Shown one piece after another: positions 32,225-40,684 of a stretch of 64,000 nucleotides of DNA (positions within the stretch are counted from its first letter, which is position 1; every line of letters starts with the position of its first letter). A program made the translations under genes and the position numbers. The stretch is from Rhizobium favelukesii (GTDB taxonomy: Bacteria > Pseudomonadota > Alphaproteobacteria > Rhizobiales > Rhizobiaceae), in contig NZ_HG916852.1 of assembly GCF_000577275.2 (NCBI RefSeq), forward strand, positions 561,001 through 625,000, written 5' to 3'. The notes beneath the pieces are model-generated. The model was not told the origin of the DNA. It saw only the letters and a list, made by a program, of their open reading frames with translations, and did not search any database.

Positions 32225-34864
32225 ATGGCAATTTTTACGGCACTGGCCGCGACATTTTCCGCTGTCAGCTCCTTTATCGGTAGCCTTGGCGCCTTCGGGA
32301 CCTTTGCCCTCCGTACCGCTGTCGGCGTCGGTCTCAGCCTCGCCGCTCAGGCTCTCGCCGGCAAGCAGAAAGACAACACGAACTTCTCCATCAATGGGGA
32401 CATACAGGGCGGCGGCGACCTGGCGCGCTCGTTCATCCTTGGCCGCTATGCGACCGCGGGAAGTCTCGTCTGGTCGAATACATGGGGCAACGACGGCGAT
32501 ACGCCGAACGCCTGGTTCACCCAAGTCATCGCGCTTTCAGACTTGCCGATCACCGGCCTCGTCGAGGTCTGGGTCGACGGCAAGAAGGTGACCTATGATC
32601 CGGCTGGCAACAACAACACAGCGTTCGGGTATTCAATCCCGGACTACGAAAACAGCGGCCCGAACCTCTACGTCAAGTTCTATAACGGCAAGCAGACGGC
32701 AGCCGACCCTGCGCTGTACACGTATTGCCAAAGCATAGAGCGCCCGTGGGGCGTTGACCGCATCGGCTACGGCGTAGCCTACGCGATTGTGCATGCTCGC
32801 GCGACGAAGAACATGTTCAGCGGCTTTCCGGCTGTGACCTTCGTTGTCGACGGCATTCCGCTATACGACCCGTCGAAGGATTCGACCGTTGTCGGCGGCT
32901 CCGGACCTCAGCGCTACAGCGACCCGTCGACGTGGGGCGGCGATGGCGACCGGCTCCCGGCGGTTCAGACCTACAACATCATGCGCGGCCTTCGCTATGG
33001 TACGCGGTGGGTATACGGCGTGCAGGGCCTGACGACGGCCCGCCTGCCGGTTCAAAACTGGATCACCGCAATCAACGAGTGCCGCAAGGTCATCGTCTCT
33101 GTCTCCGGCGACGGTACCCAATACCGATCGGGCGGCGAGATCTCCGTTGATCAGCCTGTCAATGCCACAGTCGAGAACCTGCTGACGGCGTGCCAGGGCT
33201 CGCTCTCCGAGATCGGCGGCGTCTATCGCCTGTTTGTCGGCGAACCCGGCACTCCGACGATCAGCTTCACGGATGACGATATCCTGTCGACCGACGGGCA
33301 GACCTTCACGCCGTTCTACGGCTTGGCGGACACCATCAACGGTATCAACGGGACATATCCCGAGCCGGCCAATGGATGGGTGACGCAGACTGCGCCTCCC
33401 TACCTTCGGCCAGATCTGGAAGCGAAGGACGGTAACCGACGACTCCTGGCTGATGTGTCTTTTGACCTGGTGCCGTATGCCGAGCAGGTGCAGCGGTTGA
33501 TGAAGTCGGCGCTCCTTGCCGCGCTCCGAGCTCGCCGACACACGATCGTCCTGCCGCCAAGCTTCTGGCCGTATGCGGTGCCCGGCGAGGTCATCCAGTG
33601 GACATCGGTCCGCAATGGCTACGCGAACAAGTGGTTCGTGATAGACGGTGCAGTCGACCGCGGCAATCTCGATGTGATGGTCGACATCACCGAGGTTGAT
33701 CCGTCAGATTACGATTGGGATTCGGAAACCGAATTCCAGCCGCCAGTGGATGGGGCTGTCGGTCCTGTCGTGCCGCAGCCGCAGCCGATCATCGATTGGT
33801 TCGTCGAGCCGTACACGCTACTGGATAACGCCAGCAACAGCCGCCGGCCTGCGATCCGCATGGTTTGGGATAATTCACCAGGCGGGCTGATCGGCGTCAT
33901 CGGCGTGCAATGGGAGGTGCGTGATGCCGAAACCTTCGTAGTCGTCTATCGCGGCAACACGCTTCGCGCTGACGTCGGCTCGGTCATTATCGCGCAGAAC
34001 CTCTTGCCCAATAATGCCTATGGCGTACGCGGTCAGCTCGTGCCGTCCGATCCCGACCGGCTCATGGAGTGGAGCGACTGGCTCCCGGTCACGACGCCCA
34101 ACGTCCTGCTGACGGATATGGATATCTATCTGCCGGGTGTCGTTGAGGGCGTGGAGGAACTGGTCAACGATGCGACGGCTTGGATCAGAGACGGGACCCG
34201 TCAGACGATCCTTGAAGCGCAGCGCATCTCGCGCCTGCAAGCCGACGAGGATTTCGGCAGCTTCCTGGCGCGTCAGCAGTTGCGCACGGAAATGGTGCTG
34301 ACGAATGGCAGCATCACGGCCAGCTACCTCAATGCCATCACGATCGCGACCGGGCCGAATTCGGCTCTGGCGCTGCGCCTGGAGGATCTGGAGGTCTACG
34401 TTGACACGACCGTGGCGACCGCGATCGACTCGCTGCAGGTGCAGATCGACGAGCAAGGCGACGCATTGGCGTCAGCTATTACCTCGCTTTCGGCCGCATC
34501 CAATACGGGCGACGTGGCGACGGCAAACTTTCGGATGACAGTCAACGCCGGTCCCTCGGGCTACGCGGCCCGTATCGGCGCAGAGGCACGAGCGGGAGGC
34601 TCCGGGAGCTTCAAGGCGGCGGCATGGTATCTGGACGTTCCCAGCTCACCATCGCAGCCGACGCGTTTCCTTGTCGTCGCCGAGCAGTTTGTCGTCGCCA
34701 ACCAATCCGACCTTGGCAATGTCAGCAACCCGCTCGTCTTCCAGTCCGGCGTGCTGTCGCTCAACGTCGCCAATATCGGCACGGTCAACACCGGCATTCT
34801 TCAAAGCCCCAACGGCAAGATGGTGGTCACCCTGACGGCCGGAACGATCGAGATCTACGACTGA
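32225..34864 (+). CDS. Large tail tip/host-specificity protein (gpJ-like)
   Basis: An 879-residue protein. It starts with hydrophobic helices (residues 1-50) and then a phage-tail_3-like region with GDLARSFILGRYATAGSLVW, PVQNWITAINECRK, FTDDDILSTDGQTFTPFYG and DVSFDLVPYAEQVQRLMKSA, as in gpJ/GTA gp15 hub proteins. A fibronectin-like section (about 530-640) and a coiled-coil/beta end follow (NVANIGTVNTGILQSPNGKM). It likely forms the central hub and fibre at the tail tip. Overlaps the next gene by one base. Confidence 0.85.
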   Translation: MAIFTALAATFSAVSSFIGSLGAFGTFALRTAVGVGLSLAAQALAGKQKDNTNFSINGDIQGGGDLARSFILGRYATAGSLVWSNTWGNDGDTPNAWFTQVIALSDLPITGLVEVWVDGKKVTYDPAGNNNTAFGYSIPDYENSGPNLYVKFYNGKQTAADPALYTYCQSIERPWGVDRIGYGVAYAIVHARATKNMFSGFPAVTFVVDGIPLYDPSKDSTVVGGSGPQRYSDPSTWGGDGDRLPAVQTYNIMRGLRYGTRWVYGVQGLTTARLPVQNWITAINECRKVIVSVSGDGTQYRSGGEISVDQPVNATVENLLTACQGSLSEIGGVYRLFVGEPGTPTISFTDDDILSTDGQTFTPFYGLADTINGINGTYPEPANGWVTQTAPPYLRPDLEAKDGNRRLLADVSFDLVPYAEQVQRLMKSALLAALRARRHTIVLPPSFWPYAVPGEVIQWTSVRNGYANKWFVIDGAVDRGNLDVMVDITEVDPSDYDWDSETEFQPPVDGAVGPVVPQPQPIIDWFVEPYTLLDNASNSRRPAIRMVWDNSPGGLIGVIGVQWEVRDAETFVVVYRGNTLRADVGSVIIAQNLLPNNAYGVRGQLVPSDPDRLMEWSDWLPVTTPNVLLTDMDIYLPGVVEGVEELVNDATAWIRDGTRQTILEAQRISRLQADEDFGSFLARQQLRTEMVLTNGSITASYLNAITIATGPNSALALRLEDLEVYVDTTVATAIDSLQVQIDEQGDALASAITSLSAASNTGDVATANFRMTVNAGPSGYAARIGAEARAGGSGSFKAAAWYLDVPSSPSQPTRFLVVAEQFVVANQSDLGNVSNPLVFQSGVLSLNVANIGTVNTGILQSPNGKMVVTLTAGTIEIYD

Positions 34865-35274
34865 TGGCAGTACGAGTGAAAATGACGCCCGGCCGCGTGG
34901 TTATTTCCAAGCCGGGCTATGATGCAGGCAACTCGGATGGGATCGGAGACCGCAACAAGGTTTTCGATTCCAACTGGAATTTCTCTGGCACGATGCTGCA
35001 GGCGGGGCGGGCAGCCGGAAACAATGGAGCGAGCAATGCACCGATCACGATTCCGTTTGGCCGCACCTATACGTTTGTGCCGGCAGCGCGCGTCGTTGCG
35101 TTCTTCAGGGCAAACGGCAGCTTTCCGACGATCACCGGATATCAGGCCTACTACGACCTGCCGCAGTGGGGCGCCAACTCGCGCATCTATCAGGACCGCA
35201 TCTACCTGGAGTCCGATACCGACGGTGCGACCGCGTGCGAGTACATTCTCTGGCAGATCTACGGAGTTCGATGA
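34864..35274 (+). CDS. Tail tip/fibre paralogue 1
   Basis: A 136-residue protein. Its start (VKMTPGRVVISKPGYDAGN ... VFDSNWN) has the same layout as the next two proteins: a short basic leader, a strand ending in ISxPG or a similar turn, then a FDSxW/LDSRY segment. The remainder is beta-rich with aromatic residues (ITGYQAYYDLPQWGANSRIY). Probably a small receptor-facing tail protein. Confidence 0.65.
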   Translation: MAVRVKMTPGRVVISKPGYDAGNSDGIGDRNKVFDSNWNFSGTMLQAGRAAGNNGASNAPITIPFGRTYTFVPAARVVAFFRANGSFPTITGYQAYYDLPQWGANSRIYQDRIYLESDTDGATACEYILWQIYGVR

Positions 35275-35754
35275 ATGGCCAAGCGGACCAGAATAGGCCC
35301 GCACGTCACGACAGGCGAGCCGGGTGTCTACATCAGTCATCCAGGCGTCGACGTCGACAACGTGGCGGTGCCGTACTTGCTGGATTCTCGATACAAGAAT
35401 CTGGATCTCTTCACGTACGGCGTTGTTGGCATGAACCGCATGAATGCGGTGTCGGAGACGGTCTACTACGCGACGGTGACGATCGCTGACCTTGGCTATC
35501 AGCCGCAGTTCTACGCGAACATGGTCTACGCCTCCAACAACGCCGGCGGCATTCCCGTCAACTCGGCATACTGGCCGTCATCTGGGGTGACTTTCTACGT
35601 CAACGCCGGCAACAGCCAGTTCACGCCGCAATTCTCGGGCGTCTGGATGCCTAACCGCACGACGATCTGTGCGCAGGCCAACATTCTGCAGAACAACGTG
35701 AACGGCAACATGGTGCTCTACTACGTCGTCTTCAAAAATCCGGAGACAGCATAA
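35275..35754 (+). CDS. Tail tip/fibre paralogue 2
   Basis: A 159-residue protein starting MAKRTRIGPHVTTGEPGVYI, then SHPGVDVDNV and LLDSRYKNLDLF, parallel to its neighbours. The rest is rich in Asn/Tyr strands (FYANMVYASNNAGGIPVNSA). Abuts the previous gene and overlaps the next by one base, so the three are translated together. Confidence 0.65.
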   Translation: MAKRTRIGPHVTTGEPGVYISHPGVDVDNVAVPYLLDSRYKNLDLFTYGVVGMNRMNAVSETVYYATVTIADLGYQPQFYANMVYASNNAGGIPVNSAYWPSSGVTFYVNAGNSQFTPQFSGVWMPNRTTICAQANILQNNVNGNMVLYYVVFKNPETA

Positions 35755-36110
35755 TGGGGCGGCGTGTTTTTATCGGCAACGACGCTGGCGTCATGAAGTT
35801 TCGGGCGACGAACATGTCGACGATCGATTCCCGCTATGCCGACATCAGCCAGTTGACCATTCACGAGCAGATGGCTCCGATGGTTCCGAAGGACAGCGGG
35901 CAGATCACTTTTGGCGGTGCAGGCTCTGCAAACGTCGGCCTGACGAAGTCGTATAGCTATCCGCCATTCATCTTGCTCAAGTCGAGTATCGGGGTTGTCC
36001 CCGGTCACCCGAATCTATGGGCCACGATCAACGTCAACAGCTTCGTCATTACAATCTCGACACGGTTCGCTCACACCGTGACCTGGTACGCATTTGATGA
36101 GCTCGTTTAG
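35754..36110 (+). CDS. Tail tip/fibre paralogue 3
   Basis: A 118-residue protein: MGRRVFIGNDAGVMKFRATN, STIDSRYADISQLTIHEQM, then a strand-rich SYPPFILLKSSIG. Diverged most from the other two but keeps the leader, turn and DSRY segment in order. Confidence 0.62.
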   Translation: MGRRVFIGNDAGVMKFRATNMSTIDSRYADISQLTIHEQMAPMVPKDSGQITFGGAGSANVGLTKSYSYPPFILLKSSIGVVPGHPNLWATINVNSFVITISTRFAHTVTWYAFDELV

Positions 36111-36122
36111 CCAGGAGCCGCA

Positions 36123-36419
36123 ATGTCTGAAGAGAACAAAATCATCATCTCGCCGCAGGTGCAGCTTGTAGAAACGGCGGCGCAGAAAGGCTTTCTCGAA
36201 CAGCGAGTGCTGATGCTGTCCCAGCTTCTGCACGACAAGGCCGACGAGGTGGCCGCCCTGCATCGGGACGTCAATGAGCGCAACGAAGGCAATGCTGAAT
36301 TATCAAGGCGCGTCGAGGACCTGACGGCCCGCCTGCAAGCGGCGGAGACAAACGCGGCCGAATTCGAGCGGCAGCTTTACCTTGCCCGCAATCAACCCGA
36401 AACGACAGAGGCGCTGTAA
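36123..36419 (+). CDS. Small coiled-coil protein of the tail module
   Basis: A 98-residue, strongly helical, acidic protein (residues 15-90; LEQRVLMLSQLLHDKADEVA, VEDLTARLQAAETNAAEFER). GGAG stands before the ATG. It may be a trimerisation or assembly factor for the large fibre that follows with a one-base overlap. Confidence 0.62.
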   Translation: MSEENKIIISPQVQLVETAAQKGFLEQRVLMLSQLLHDKADEVAALHRDVNERNEGNAELSRRVEDLTARLQAAETNAAEFERQLYLARNQPETTEAL

Positions 36420-38176
36420 TGGCCGCAATTCTTCCATCCTCCTACAAGGAGGGAACCGTATCGGTTGCCAACGGCAGCACGGCGGTGACGGGCACCAACA
36501 CCTTCTGGGGAAACCCGAATGGCGAGGGCAACCCGATCCTGCCGGGCGACTGGTTTGGTTTGCATAAGGGCTATGCCATCCGCATCGCCTCGATCGAGGG
36601 CAACGGCGCGCTGACGCTTGCTAACCCCTGGCCTGGCCCGTCGCAGACTGATGCGGCCTACGAGGTCATGCTCCAGAGCGACAATGCCCGCATGGCGACG
36701 AGTACGAGGCTACTCCTGCAGCAGCTGATGAACGGTAACATTGCGGCGTTCACCGGGCTCGATGGCGAACCCGATACGGTTCCGTATTTCGTCGGACCCG
36801 GCGCCATGGGCCTGCTCACCCGGCAGGATCTGACGCAGGGCGTGAACTACGACGTGCAGGTTGATACGCTTGCTGATCGTGCCGCCTATGACTTGCAGGT
36901 TCCAGGATACGCTGTGTTCGTGTCAGACGTCGGGGACGGACGGGCGGCTATCTATTCGAAGGTAACGGCAGCTTCCGGAGATTGGAGCGATCCCGCTTAC
37001 ATCACCGGGCCGCGCGGTTTGAACTGGAAAGGCGCATGGAGTGGCGCGACGGCGTACGCGAAGGATGACGCGGTCAGCTACAACAACGCATCCTGGATCG
37101 CGCTTGTCGACAACACCAATGCAGCACCCATGGCGGGGGCAATCTGGGGCCTGCTGGCTGCGCGTGGTGCCACTGGTGCGATTGGCGTCAATCCTCGTGG
37201 AGCATATGAGAACGCAACGGCCTACGCGGTTACAGACTCCGTGCTCTACAATGGATCGACCTGGATTGCCATCGCGGCGACCACCGGAAACGCGCCGCCC
37301 AACTTGCCGACGACGTCTAACACCTGGTGGCAGCTGCTTGCACAAAAGGGCGTTGATGGAACCGGAACGGGTGATGTCGTCGGGCCGATCGGGGCTGTCG
37401 ATGGCAACGTACCGGTTTTCGACACGGCGACGGGCAAGAAACTGAAGGATGGTTTCCCCGTAACCGCGTACATGAAGACCCTTCTTGATGATACCGATGC
37501 GGGCGCCGCGCGCGCGACACTTGCAGGTTTCGGCGTCGTCCGGCAGACCGTATTCACCGCATCGGGCACCTTCACCCCTCACGCTGACATGATCTACTGC
37601 ATCATAGACTGCTACGGTGCGGGTGGTGGCGGCGGCGGCGCCGCTTTGACGACAAGCAACACAATCAATGGTGCAGGCGGTGGCGGCGCCGGTGCAAAGT
37701 CTCGGAAGATCGCCAGCAAGGCGGATATCGGCGCATCGCAGGCCGTGAGCATCGGGGCGGCGGGTACGGCGGGATCGAGCGCGCCGGGCGATGGCGGTAA
37801 CGGTGGGACGTCCAGCGTCGGGACACTTTGTACTGCTCCGGGCGGATCAGGGGGCAAGGCTGCGGGAGCTGGTAGTTCTGGTCTCGGCGGGGCCGGTGGC
37901 GTCGCGGGGACGGGCGATCTGTCGTTGCCTGGATGTCCTGGGGTGACCGGATTTCGGTCGGGGACCACACTCACAATTGTTTACATGCGACAGGGCGGCG
38001 ACGCGGCTGACAGCGTTGGGTTCGGCGGGCCGTTGCTGCTCGGCGCGGCGGGGGCTCCCGCGGTCGGATACAGTGCGGGCGGTTCAGGCGGCTCCGATTA
38101 CAGTGGCGGCGGCACAAAGGCAGGCGGCGTTGGCGCCAATGGGCTCGTCGTAATCACGCAATTCTGCGCGAGGTGA
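36419..38176 (+). CDS. Large tail fibre with carbohydrate-binding modules and Gly-rich tip
   Basis: A 585-residue protein. The N-terminus (residues 1-100) is a phage-attachment region (PSSYKEGTVSVANGSTAVTG). Two CBM5/12-like modules stand at about 205-240 (WKGAWSGATAYAKDDAVSYN) and 262-300 (PRGAYENATAYAVTDSVLYN). The last 190 residues are extremely Gly/Ala-rich loops (GAGGGGGGAALTTSN, DGGNGGTSSVGT) like the Gly-rich receptor-recognition tips of T-even gp38-type adhesins. Likely the host-range determinant binding surface polysaccharide. Confidence 0.8.
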   Translation: MAAILPSSYKEGTVSVANGSTAVTGTNTFWGNPNGEGNPILPGDWFGLHKGYAIRIASIEGNGALTLANPWPGPSQTDAAYEVMLQSDNARMATSTRLLLQQLMNGNIAAFTGLDGEPDTVPYFVGPGAMGLLTRQDLTQGVNYDVQVDTLADRAAYDLQVPGYAVFVSDVGDGRAAIYSKVTAASGDWSDPAYITGPRGLNWKGAWSGATAYAKDDAVSYNNASWIALVDNTNAAPMAGAIWGLLAARGATGAIGVNPRGAYENATAYAVTDSVLYNGSTWIAIAATTGNAPPNLPTTSNTWWQLLAQKGVDGTGTGDVVGPIGAVDGNVPVFDTATGKKLKDGFPVTAYMKTLLDDTDAGAARATLAGFGVVRQTVFTASGTFTPHADMIYCIIDCYGAGGGGGGAALTTSNTINGAGGGGAGAKSRKIASKADIGASQAVSIGAAGTAGSSAPGDGGNGGTSSVGTLCTAPGGSGGKAAGAGSSGLGGAGGVAGTGDLSLPGCPGVTGFRSGTTLTIVYMRQGGDAADSVGFGGPLLLGAAGAPAVGYSAGGSGGSDYSGGGTKAGGVGANGLVVITQFCAR

Positions 38177-38178
38177 TC

Positions 38179-38643
38179 ATGATATTTTGTAAAATCGAGA
38201 ATGCGGTAGTCGTCGACAGGATCATTGCTGACGATCTTCCGAGTGACTGGCCAGACCTTTCTTCGTGGGTGCAGGAAGATGAAGCCCAAATCGGATGGGG
38301 ATACACTGACGGCGCATTTATACCGCCTCCCGCACCTGTCCTTCCGGCCCCCGTCCCCGCTGAAATATCGAGACGACAGTTCTTCCAGGTGCTTGCAAAC
38401 CGGCAGTTGATCAGCAAGGGCGAAGCCTTGACAGCAGTAACGGCTGGCACTCTGCCTGCCGCGCTGGACGCGCTAGTCTCCCAGATCCTCGATGAGGATA
38501 TCGAGTGGGAGGCCCGCATGCTCTTTGCTGGTGCGCAGACCTTCAATCGTTCGAATGGCTTCGTGGATTTCTTCGGCGCCATGCAGGGGATGTCCACCGT
38601 CGATCTCGATCAGCTATGGCGGGATGCGTCCGTCTTGGATTGA
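38179..38643 (+). CDS. Tail fibre assembly/chaperone-like protein
   Basis: A 154-residue protein next to the fibre. The N-terminal 60 residues are a small beta domain (IFCKIENAVVVDRIIADDL with SSWVQEDEAQIGWGYTDG and a Pro-rich linker PPPAPVLPAPVPAE), the layout of many fibre-assembly proteins. The C-terminal half is helical (SRRQFFQVLANRQLISKGEA, then FNRSNGFVDFFGAMQGMST). Start at the ATG 38179 with GAGG upstream; a GTG lies two codons earlier. Confidence 0.68.
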   Translation: MIFCKIENAVVVDRIIADDLPSDWPDLSSWVQEDEAQIGWGYTDGAFIPPPAPVLPAPVPAEISRRQFFQVLANRQLISKGEALTAVTAGTLPAALDALVSQILDEDIEWEARMLFAGAQTFNRSNGFVDFFGAMQGMSTVDLDQLWRDASVLD

Positions 38644-38654
38644 TCTGCTGACAT

Positions 38655-38686
38655 CAGGGAGCCCGCCGGGGTGGGCGGGCTTCCTG
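38655..38686 (+). terminator. Long hairpin ending the tail operon
   Basis: CAGGGAGCCCGCC pairs with GGCGGGCTTCCTG around a 6-base loop, nearly 13 bp of stem, 11 bases after the assembly gene stop. No clear T-run follows. The 150-base gap up to 38797 contains no other feature. Confidence 0.55.
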
Positions 38687-38797
38687 ACGCATTACTAACA
38701 GGAGCTGACCGCATCTCGGTCGGCTCGATAAAAGCACAACCACGCATTGCTGACGCCTCAGCCAATAGGCGTAGGTTGCCTACCTTCCGGTGAAAAA

Positions 38798-39025
38798 ATG
38801 AAACTCATCCCCGACTGGCGCCGGGTGCTTTCGCGCGCCTGGTCACTGCGTCTCATCGAGCTCGCAGCACTGGCCGACATCATCCTCAATCTGGTTCCGG
38901 CGGTGGCCGACTACCTGCCTTGGTGGCTGACGTTGCTGCTCCTTGGCGGCGCGTACGTCGGTCGAATGCTGGCGCAGCCTGAACCGGCAAAGGCCGACAA
39001 GGAGGCAGAGAATGCCAATCAATAA
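38798..39025 (+). CDS. Holin-like small membrane protein
   Basis: A 75-residue protein: MKLIPDWRRVLSRAWSLRLI, a first helix (IELAALADIILNLVPAVA), a short turn and a second helix (YLPWWLTLLLLGGAYVG), then an acidic, soluble tail. Two spans with short loops just before an endolysin gene fit a class II-type holin. It overlaps the endolysin start by 14 bases. Confidence 0.68.
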   Translation: MKLIPDWRRVLSRAWSLRLIELAALADIILNLVPAVADYLPWWLTLLLLGGAYVGRMLAQPEPAKADKEAENANQ

Positions 39026-39362
39026 AATAGTCGCCACAAAGCGCGGCAAGGCGGCAATTGCCGCTGCCATTATCGCTGCCGCGGTAGGCGGCTGGCAAAG
39101 CCAGAAGGACACGTCTGCGGCAGTCCACCCGCCGGCAGTTATTCTTGCGCAAAAGGCGCTGATCGAGACGTGGGAAGGCGTCGTACTCGAAGCGCACTGG
39201 GATCCATACGCCAAGATCTACGACATCTGCTACGGCAAGACGAAGTTGAACGGCAAGCCAATCACCAAGGGCATGAAGTTCACCAAGCAGCAGTGCGCTG
39301 ACTTCCTCGAAGACGACCTCTACAACGAATATTACCTGCCGCTGGTCAAGCGTACGAACTGA
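39012..39362 (+). CDS. GH24 endolysin, C-terminally truncated
   Basis: A 116-residue lysozyme-like protein; complete GH24 phage lysozymes usually have about 150-180. The N-terminus is a weakly hydrophobic Ala-rich helix (AAIAAAIIAAAVGG), as in signal-anchor-release endolysins. The catalytic Glu is in ETWEGVVLEAHWDP; the region normally holding the catalytic Thr reads IYDICYGKT, with Asp there. The sequence stops at LVKRTN just after KQQCADFLEDDL, losing the C-terminal lobe. The following bases continue a different gene, so a deletion joined two genes. Probably inactive. Confidence 0.75.
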   Translation: MPINKIVATKRGKAAIAAAIIAAAVGGWQSQKDTSAAVHPPAVILAQKALIETWEGVVLEAHWDPYAKIYDICYGKTKLNGKPITKGMKFTKQQCADFLEDDLYNEYYLPLVKRTN

Positions 39363-39594
39363 GGCGGCCACCGCAGCCGCATCTGCTTCTGCGTTGGCAG
39401 CGCTAGCGCGCGAAGAGCTTGCCTTGCACAAGCTCCATACGGCCGAACATTACGTTTCCAAGGCCGGGCTCCGCGAGACGACGGATCAGATCATGGAAGC
39501 AATCAGCGGCGTGAAGGCTGCGGTTGACAACATGACGCTTCGCGTTGATCGGATCGTCGAGAACCAAGCCAAGCTGCGCACGACGCGCAGCTAA
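39358..39594 (+). pseudogene. 3' fragment of a phage coiled-coil protein
   Basis: The frame reads TEAATAAASASALAALAREE, then LALHKLHTAEHYVSKAGLRE and a helical end (MTLRVDRIVENQAKLRTTRS) to TAA at 39594. It lacks its 5' portion, which was lost in the same deletion that cut the endolysin. Such small coiled-coil proteins (HxxxAExYVsKxGL) are common near rhizobial phage lysis genes. A further open stretch to 39730 (HLAKRRMLHPEDKFELLEQT) might be another relic but has no good start. Confidence 0.5.
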
Positions 39595-39781
39595 TCCGGC
39601 TGCCTCTCGTTACTTGGGGGCGCGCGACCGGATACTCGCGGCTCTTAGGCGTCATCTCGCCAAGCGGAGGATGCTCCATCCCGAAGATAAATTCGAACTT
39701 CTCGAGCAGACGGCCGGCCTGATGTTGTAGGCCCTCGCGGACCAGTCGACGGAGCCGACCTAGTGTGAAGGGAATCGCTCA

Positions 39782-40684
39782 TCAGTTGACCAGGCTAGCG
39801 ACCAGAGATGAGCCGATCACCCCACCCAAAACTCGATCATAGCTGTCGAATCCAGGACATGGATTCATTTCCAAGCAGTACCAGATATTGTCCTCTGTCA
39901 CCTTGAAGTCGAAACCGGCTAAATAGATATTTCTAGACTTGGCGTAGGATACGCAAAGGTCCGAAATTGTGGTCGGTATGTCGGGATAGGGCCGGAAGTG
40001 AGCAATCTGTCTACTACGACCGACGTACCTGTAATCGACCGCGCCGCTTTCTACGGCGACGCCAAATGCGTTCTCACCCACGGTATGCACTCTGACGTCA
40101 ATTCCGGAAACGCGCTCTTGAAAGAAGACTGGGCATTGACGCAGCGTTGATAGACGATCCGGTGTAACGTTCCCAACCTCCTCTACAACGCTCCGTTCCC
40201 CACTGTTGGACTTGTAAATCGTTGGTCGACTTCGTGAAAATGCTTTGAAATCTTCTGCTATTGACGTGCTTAGGGAGCGCGGTACTGTGAATCCTGCTTC
40301 TGCCAACAGATAAGTTTGAAGCGGCTTGAAGTTATTCTCCCAGCCGGCGTACAAATTGTTTACGACTCTCGACTGACAAGACGCTATCGCGAGGTCGAGC
40401 GCCCGAAACCGGGCCTGCTGAATACGTGGAACGACGCCGAATGATTCGCTTTTTCCCGGATGTAGAAGTCGTTGATAAATACACTTGTAGTCTGACAAAT
40501 TTAAGCAAGCGTCTGAGCAACGGATAGTCAGGCGATGGGCCGCGGTATCCAAATCAACCTCGCCCGTCGCATAAAATTCGAACAACTCCAAAAACTCATA
40601 ATCGTGCCCGGCTAGGCACTGCAAAACATGTCGGATCGTGTGATCACCAGCGAAACCAATCACTAAGAGGTTAAATCTACTCAT
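39782..40684 (-). CDS. RimK-like ATP-grasp ligase
   Basis: A 300-residue protein. The central lysine segment is NNFKPLQTYLLAEAGFTVP (Lys120), the nucleotide-binding strand RPTIYKSNSGE (Lys158), the hinge CPVFFQERVSG (Glu190) with DVRVHTVG (Arg198), and the C-terminal metal-binding part is AGFDFKVTEDNIWY then CLEMNPCPGFD (Asp259, Glu272, Asn274). These residues are in the order of RimK/microviridin-type ATP-grasp enzymes, which link a carboxylate to an amine or hydroxyl. It overlaps the preceding gene by 8 bases (translational coupling) and is last in a three-gene leftward operon. Confidence 0.85.
   Translation of the reverse strand: MSRFNLLVIGFAGDHTIRHVLQCLAGHDYEFLELFEFYATGEVDLDTAAHRLTIRCSDACLNLSDYKCIYQRLLHPGKSESFGVVPRIQQARFRALDLAIASCQSRVVNNLYAGWENNFKPLQTYLLAEAGFTVPRSLSTSIAEDFKAFSRSRPTIYKSNSGERSVVEEVGNVTPDRLSTLRQCPVFFQERVSGIDVRVHTVGENAFGVAVESGAVDYRYVGRSRQIAHFRPYPDIPTTISDLCVSYAKSRNIYLAGFDFKVTEDNIWYCLEMNPCPGFDSYDRVLGGVIGSSLVASLVN

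Noticed and set aside
39545..39730. 61-residue frame after the lysis-region fragment.
   Set aside because: No acceptable start; only the last 30 residues look protein-like. Noted as a possible relic in the neighbouring entry.
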